Source: Darksidea phi
Lineage: Eukaryota; Ascomycota; Dothideomycetes; Pleosporales; Lentitheciaceae
Reading direction: 5' to 3'
NCBI GenBank assembly: GCA_030770425.1
Contig: JASJFT010000020.1
Location: 124,001 to 188,000, forward strand
Length of the DNA: 64,000 nucleotides
Part shown: positions 58,417 to 64,000 of the stretch, piece after piece
Numbering within the stretch: position 1 is the first letter of the stretch
How the letters are laid out: every line of letters starts with the position of its first letter
Position numbers and translations under genes: made by a program
Notes under the pieces: model-generated
Told to the model about the DNA's origin: nothing
What the model saw: only the letters and a program-made list of their open reading frames with translations
The model's database searches: none

Positions 58417-59466
58417 ATGAGCTCCAATACCTCAACAAACAATTCTTTCTTCCAATCTTCTGCGACGCAGAAGGAGCGCGATGACGAGCACTACAAGCCA
58501 CGTCCACAGTCCTACTGGCACCACAATGGCTCAACCTGGGCCTCGTCGTCGAAAACTCCGCCCTCAACCCCAACCGAACCGAAAATCGACCCCCAAAAAA
58601 TACGTCTGATCTCATGGAACATCGATTTCCAGCAGCCATTCGACAAGGTGCGCATGGGCGCAGCCCTCGACTACCTCTCTTCTCTCGTCGCTGCCGCGCC
58701 AGAGGACACCCCTCTGGTCGTGTTTCTGCAAGAGATGATTTCTTCGGATCTCGCTCAGATAAAGGACACTCCATGGGTCCAAGAGAAATTCTCCATCACC
58801 GATCTTGATGTGTACAATTGGCTCGAGCCAGGCTACGGCACAACGACACTAATAGACCGGCGTCTGAAGATCGAAAACGTGTTCCGAGTGCCGTGGTTCA
58901 GCAGGTTCACGCGCGATGGCTTATTCGTTGATATATCGCTCACAGCGAGTTCGGACGGGAAAATACTCCGACTCTGTAACACGCATCTCGAATCTCTCGT
59001 CGCAGAGCCACCAGTCCGTCCGTTGCAGCTGCAAGCCGCAGCTCGCTATCTGCACGAAGCTGCTGCTGCCGTGATAGCGGGCGACTTCAACGCCATTCAG
59101 CCTTTCGACCGCACCTTGCACCTCGATAACAACCTCAAAGATGCGTACCTAGAGCTCGGTGGTGAAGAAGATAGCGATGAGGGTTACACGTGGGGATACC
59201 AGGTACCGAACTGGCTTCGACAAAAATTCGGATGCAGCAGGATGGATAAGATGATGTTTACCGGCGTGATCCGGCCAAAGGCTTTTGAGAGGGTAGGTAT
59301 CGATGTCAAAGTGCCCGAGGAGCATCGTCGGAAGTTGAAGGCTGCTACTAGGACAGAGTGGGTGACGGATCACTACGGGGTTATGGGAGATTTTGAGTTG
59401 ACTGAGGGAATGAAACTGTCTGTTCGCGACGGTGGTGAGGTGGAACACAAGCTGGAACAGGTGTAA
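58417..59466 (+). CDS. Endonuclease/exonuclease/phosphatase protein, TDP2-like
   Basis: Intronless, 349 residues from the ATG at 58417; the frame is open upstream but without another ATG. The EEP fold motifs are in order: LISWNIDFQQPF (Asn of the active site, ~68), VVFLQEM (catalytic Glu, ~109), TTLIDRRL, RLCNTHLES (~192), VIAGDFNAI (Asp/Asn, ~228) and TDHYGVMGDFE (catalytic His, ~324). The combination SWNID, LQE, GDFNA and DHxG is that of tyrosyl-DNA phosphodiesterase 2, which removes topoisomerase II peptides from 5' DNA ends; fungal homologues are otherwise uncharacterised. The Ser/Thr-rich first 50 residues look disordered. Confidence 0.88.
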   Translation: MSSNTSTNNSFFQSSATQKERDDEHYKPRPQSYWHHNGSTWASSSKTPPSTPTEPKIDPQKIRLISWNIDFQQPFDKVRMGAALDYLSSLVAAAPEDTPLVVFLQEMISSDLAQIKDTPWVQEKFSITDLDVYNWLEPGYGTTTLIDRRLKIENVFRVPWFSRFTRDGLFVDISLTASSDGKILRLCNTHLESLVAEPPVRPLQLQAAARYLHEAAAAVIAGDFNAIQPFDRTLHLDNNLKDAYLELGGEEDSDEGYTWGYQVPNWLRQKFGCSRMDKMMFTGVIRPKAFERVGIDVKVPEEHRRKLKAATRTEWVTDHYGVMGDFELTEGMKLSVRDGGEVEHKLEQV

Positions 59467-59898
59467 AGTCTTAGTGTACCATGCTCGGAAGTGGATGTGT
59501 GCCTAGGCCTGAGTCCTTGTAATACATATTTGTAGAGCCCAACGCGTGCTAGATTAATCTTGTAGCTTTTATGTCCACTGTACTGAGATGTGAATCTTTA
59601 TAACTAGCCTTTCAAGCCTACATATGCCTAATTGTGCATGCTACGTTTCGTAACAGCATTTACAGGGAATTATGATCTTTTTAAAAGTAGATGGCGATCC
59701 AAAAATGGGCATAAGTTCCCCTCGGATGACATATTTACCTACTAATAGTACGAAGAGAGCAAATAGATGAAAAGCAATATGAAAGTGAATGTGGGTATGG
59801 GCGGATAGTGAACAGGGAGATTAAAGATCATGCAAGTAGTGAACCATACCATCAATGCTTCACGTAAATAGTCATCATTGACTCTACAATATAGCCCA
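59467..59898. other. Intergenic
   Basis: About 430 bp, AT-rich, convergent 3' ends. Nothing seen. Confidence 0.5.
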
Positions 59899-61701
59899 CT
59901 ACATCCCCACAGGCTTACAAACCACCCGAACCCTGTCCGCGTCCACCATCCTCAACAACATCTACGCATCGCAGTCATCCACAACGGCGCGAACCCTCTT
60001 CGAAACATCCGCATCCGTCTCCACTCCCTGTCGTACCGCTTCGAGGCGATGACGCGCTAGCAACTGCGCATACACTACCACAGACTCCACTTGGGAAAAC
60101 TTGAGACCGGGACAGATCTCTGGACCATACGACCATGGGAAGTAGGTGTCCCTGGACGGGACCAAGATGTCATTGTTGGGCTGTATCCAGCGGCGCGGGT
60201 TCCAGGCAAGTGGGTTCGGCCAGTATTGCGGATGGGTGTGCGTTGCAAGGATGTGGGGTTGGACGCCGGTGTGTGGAGGGATGATGATGGTTCGATTGTT
60301 AACGTGGAGTCTTTGGGGGCGTTCGTTCGTCCACTTGGGGAGAGCCATGATGGGTGGGGTAGAGGCGGAGGGTTTCGAGCTAGGGGTTTCAGTTAGTGCT
60401 TTTGATCCTGCATCCGGAATCAGGAGGCGCCTACTAGTATAGCTCGACATCTCTTTAGGAGAGGAAATAACTCTGTGTAGTTCCATTTGTCGTCAGGTTT
60501 TCCTCGCGTGAGTTCCTCCACCTCTTCTGCAGCCCACTCTTGGACCTCTGGGTAGGTAGTAAGAAGGAGTAGATTAAACGCAAGTGTATTAGCCGTTGTA
60601 TCATGGCCAGCGAAGTTGATAACGAAGATGTTCCTCAAGGTTTCGTCGACCGAAAGGCCCGCCTTAGCTCCTGTCCTGCCATCTTCTTTTTCGTGCACGT
60701 GCAGAGCCCGGACGAAAGAAGTCATCAAGCTTCCGCTTCCCTTCTCACCACGATTGATCGATGCCGTTTCTTCATCCAACATGTGCACCATGTGTTTTTT
60801 GAAATCCGATGCCGCGGCCCCTATTCTGCGAAGCGAGCCCGAAAGCCACGGGTAAGTAAGGTGCCAGGGTGGAATTAGCATCAAGAGGATGACATTCTCT
60901 AACACAATCTGGAGGGCATCGCGATACGAGAATGTATCTCCCTCTTTATCAGTAGTTTTTTCATCAGAGCTCTGGAATCGGAATGAGCGACGGAATCCGA
61001 TGGCCACCAGTATGTTCAAGGGCAATGTGCGAGTATCTTTGGTTACGCTTGGAATACCACAGCGGGCACTGTGGTCCAGGAGTCCACCATTTGGCTTGTC
61101 TGGTGTATTGTTTCGGACCAAACGTACCCCATGGCGCTCTCATTCAAAGGCGCCGCGAGGATCTTCCGGTGTCGCGGCCAGTTCGCAGTGTCTGCGGTGG
61201 AAATGCATGGGCCGTACACTTCCAGAAGGGCTACAATGCCGTCAGGCTCATGCCTAAGATAACCACTTGCCCGTGGAGGGGTGTACTTGCTATACATCTT
61301 ACTTGGCCGAACAAAGTCGGCTCTGCGGGAGAATATCTCCTGTATGGCGTTTGAATCGGAAACATGGACATGGATATCACGTGGAGTGACATGGGCCCAG
61401 ATAGGTCCGTATTTCAGGTGCGTGTCCGCCTTGTCCTTGAAATACCATCCTCGACGAGAGTAGCGGGCAAATTCCGGTAATGGAATGGGTGGAAGGTCGA
61501 GGATTCGCCAAACGTGTGACTTAAAGACCTGGAAAAAATGTTGAGGGGGTCGATGGGCAGACGGATTAAAAGGATGCCCATGGATGAAGCGCGACGATAG
61601 TTCATCTCCAGGGTAAGAAGTCTTCCTCCTAGGTAGGATAGGGCGGACACAGCAAGTAGCTGGACGATCATGGCGGAAGACAATAAGGAGGAATAGGGCA
61701 T
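59899..61701 (-). pseudogene. Cytochrome P450 pseudogene
   Basis: From the ATG at 61701, the minus strand has a membrane anchor (MIVQLLAVSALSYLGGRLL) and RLPIDPLNIF. A frameshift in a T-run (about 61530) leads to RILDLPPIPLPEFARYSRRG, KYGPIWAHVTPRDIHVHVSD and RADFVRPSKMY. A second shift near 61060-61100 leads to DTRTLPLNILVAIGFRRSFR, the I-helix NFAGHDTTANT, and LFPLLKRCRAIL. After an intron (GTAGGC...CCCTAG) comes LETLRLYP (ExxR), where an extra base shifts frame again into IMALPKWTNERP, HTHPQYWPNPLAWNPRRW and the haem loop YFPWSYGPEICPG. A premature TAG at 59964-59962 cuts off MLLRMVDADRVRVVCKPVGM. Three frame changes and a stop argue for a true pseudogene rather than one sequencing error. 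Confidence 0.9.
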
Positions 61702-62895
61702 GTATTTCTTTGTGATGGAAGAGTGGCATTGACGCTGGGGTGAATGGGTGAGCGACGAGCATAAATTCAGTGCGGCACAGGCACCAGAATAGATGTCCAG
61801 CTTCCTGATCTGGGCATCACTACTACGGCGGATCGTGACCTTTTGCCCTCTGCTCGCCCATGCCCCAAGAGTTCCTTTGCCGTAAAAATACCCCGCCGTA
61901 GCGACTACGCCTCTTGCCCACGGTCCGTGCAGCAACTTACATATCTGGCCTCCCGAAAAAGTACCAACCAATGCTCTATCAATGAATCTTAATAGGATAT
62001 GTATCTACAATCTGGGTAGAAAACCAATCTCTCGGTATCATACCCTTAATTCGTAAGTACCATACAGCCCCATAGTTTGGGCATAGCTACAACCCTATCG
62101 CACCCGGTCCACTCTGCCAGTCTGGTGCCCACTACTGATGTTGGTGGCATCATGATCCTCTCAGAACCTGGAACCGGCCATGCAAAAGCTGAAAGTTTTC
62201 ATGGAGATGTCTATAAGCCTAGAGATGTATTAGACTGGATAGATATACGTACTTTTACGTTGCTTACCTTAGCCCCTGATCCGCTCAGCGCCCCAGTTGG
62301 TTTGGTTCAGGAATACGAGTATCGTTGACAACTGCCTTGCTACCTCTTTGGAGACTAAGAGCGGGGCTCTGCAGGATCTTGATACAGTACTTGTTAGTCT
62401 AGTTACACGTAATCTAGCTTAGCAGATAGATGTTTGCATTCTTAACTGGCGGCGAGGTGAGAGAATCAAGCCCCATCCTAGTCGTCGCGCCTTGTTGCTC
62501 CTCTGGCACATGCTCTTGAAGCCTAGCAACGGCGTGAGCAAGACCTTGCACAATGCAGCGACTATAAGCCTGACGCTGGCAGCTGCTTTTTCCAACCAGT
62601 GGTATGTGAATGAGGAATGATAACAGAGCCATTGTTGCAGGCTCATGTTAATGTTTGTCTCAGTTACAAAACGTTTTCAATCTCTGTTCTGATCTAGTCA
62701 TTATGTTTCAGAATCTCGTTACCCTGTCTTTCCTCTTTATTCCCTGTTCTTGCTCATCTTCCAAGCTCCGAGCCTTAATAGGAAATTTGATGGACCTCAT
62801 TCCTCTGTAGATGTCGTTTCACTGGCTCTAGTAGAGGATTCGGACCGTCGGTATCGTAGTTACCCAGAGTGTCCCTGCCTATGTCGTCAATATGC
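61702..62895. other. Intergenic, no supported gene
   Basis: About 1.2 kb between the P450 relic and the DUF6536 gene. Short frames only, nothing recognised. Confidence 0.5.
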
Positions 62896-64000
62896 TCAGC
62901 CAGCATACATCATACCCTTCTTCGGAAATTCCACCTCTTTTGTCGAGAACGCACAATGCCCCACACCCTCCGCATTTACACCAACAACGCCCCATTGAAG
63001 CTTCTCCCTCGCAGCCGTATGCCCATCAACTTCGTTGTCTCCTAGATGACAAGCCGCACTTATCGCTGCGCTGCAACTCCCTACGAGATTCATACCCCGC
63101 TTGTAGGGTACAAAACCAAAGCCGATGATTGCAACAACCATCAAAGACCCCAGAATTATGATGGTGAATATGGCAATGGGCGAATAGCCGCACGATTTCC
63201 AACTCTTTGTAATATGCTCGGTTCCATTCCAATCGTAGACGTCTATGGCCACTAGGAATATGCTCTGCGAAACGAGCCAATGCAAAATACCGCTAAGTGC
63301 CATGAGCGGCAGCGCGAAGCGATAGGGTAGTTGCAAGAAGTAAGTCGAGCGTTGAGCGCCATCGGGGGAGCGTGATACGCGCAATCCTTTCTTGTGACGC
63401 GCGTAGGTCGACCATTCGTGACCTAATAGCATGCAAGTGAATAGGCCATTGTATGAAAAATAGAGAAAGGAGAGAATTGGCTGAGCGATGTTGGCAACAA
63501 GGACGTTTTGAACCGTGTTAAGTGTTTCTCGGAACTTGATGATTGCTCGTACATCGATAGCGCCGTAGCCTAGGCGCGCGAGGCTGGGTAGAGAACGTGA
63601 TGTTCCGGTCGGCATCTGGTCAACACCATATCTGAACAGAGCTGCGATGCCAATTACAGCGATTGAGAACCTGGATTATAAGTTGACTGAATAAGACAAA
63701 TCAAGCAAGAAAGCTTACACGAGTATGGTTGTTACCCGGCGCCTGAGACTCGTTGCATCTTTCCACCGACGCTGCTCGCCCACCCACTCTCTCGCGCCCA
63801 TGGGAAAGTGGTGTTTGTATTTTTTGACGTCGTGTACGGAGAGTAGACACGTGTCCTTCGTAGTAGGATCCTTGTTCTCTAAAAAACACGCCACTGCATC
63901 TCCCATGGTCATCAGTGGCTCCTCCTTGGTTCCAAAAGCGGTATAGAAAATTATAATTGCCTTCAATAGATTGAGAAGAGTGACCAAAATGGCGATCGAA
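62896..64000 (-). CDS. DUF6536-type multi-pass membrane protein, 3' part (partial)
   Basis: Exon 63719..>64000 and exon 62896..63670 (complement), joined by a 48-bp intron (GTAAGC...ATCCAG) across a split Val codon; the 5' end lies beyond the window. About 350 residues are visible. An outer loop (ENKDPTTKDTCLLSVHDVKK, with HHFPMGAREWVGEQRRWKDA) is followed by membrane segments (TTILVFSIAVIGIAALF, PILSFLYFSYNGLFTCMLLG, FALPLMALSGILHWLVSQSI, YSPIAIFTIIILGSLMVVAI). The C-terminus has GSCSAAISAACH and a GHCAFSTKEV motif, all characteristic of large fungal DUF6536 proteins of unknown function. Confidence 0.85.

Noticed and set aside
1..64000. Search by eye for tRNA, rRNA, CRISPR arrays and bacterial-type operons
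   Set aside because: No A-box/B-box pair with cloverleaf, no rRNA text and no spaced direct repeats were found; the window is eukaryotic.

Overview
This is a gene-dense window from a filamentous ascomycete (Pezizomycotina), most likely a dothideomycete near Pleosporales. Single-copy eukaryotic genes (Spt6, Arp1, a Ste7/Fuz7-type MAP kinase kinase, a CSC1/OSCA channel, a flavin-carrier/TRP protein) are split by short introns of about 45-100 bp with GT-AG borders. They lie beside filamentous-fungus families: HET-NB-ARC receptor, Zn2Cys6 regulator, DHA2-type MFS pump, DUF6536 and DUF3602 proteins, and the fungal DUF7025/AAA family. Intron joins were made by eye from frame, splice sites and protein continuity, and most close exactly in frame. 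The order assignment is inference.

Layout. 0.3-3.2 kb: C2-domain cytokinesis-type protein. 4.3-7 kb: small RNase III-like protein, an 84-residue two-exon gene, and a broken aminoglycoside-phosphotransferase-like gene. 7.2-16.3 kb: an accessory, self-recognition-like block. It holds a HET-NB-ARC-TPR receptor with almost identical 126-bp TPR units, a dead Tc1/mariner-type transposon, and a divergent pair: a protein with 13 near-identical 33-residue HEAT-like units, and a protein with a hydrophobic HeLo/SesA-like N-terminus. 17.6-20.4 kb: CSC1-type channel in six exons. 21.9-25 kb: a possible RNase III-like relic and a DUF7025/AAA ATPase pseudogene. 27.6-33.6 kb: FLC/TRP membrane protein and a divergent protein kinase. 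34.4-44.3 kb: BTB pseudogene, zinc alcohol dehydrogenase, a conserved-looking unknown, and a divergent Zn2Cys6 regulator/MFS transporter pair. 44.7-44.9 kb: 10-N assembly gap between homopolymers. 45.3-59.5 kb: housekeeping block (MAPKK, SPT6, DUF3602/Par32-like, ARP1, TDP2-like nuclease). 59.9-64 kb: a cytochrome P450 pseudogene and the 3' part of a DUF6536 membrane protein running off the window.

The best candidate for an undescribed system is the 7-16 kb block, above all the head-to-head HEAT-repeat/HeLo-like pair sharing a 213-bp promoter. The arrangement recalls the receptor-effector gene pairs of fungal programmed cell death, but neither member shows a visible P-loop. A second theme is gene decay: five recognisable accessory genes (phosphotransferase, Tc1 transposase, DUF7025/AAA, BTB, P450) are broken by stops or frameshifts while their neighbours are intact.
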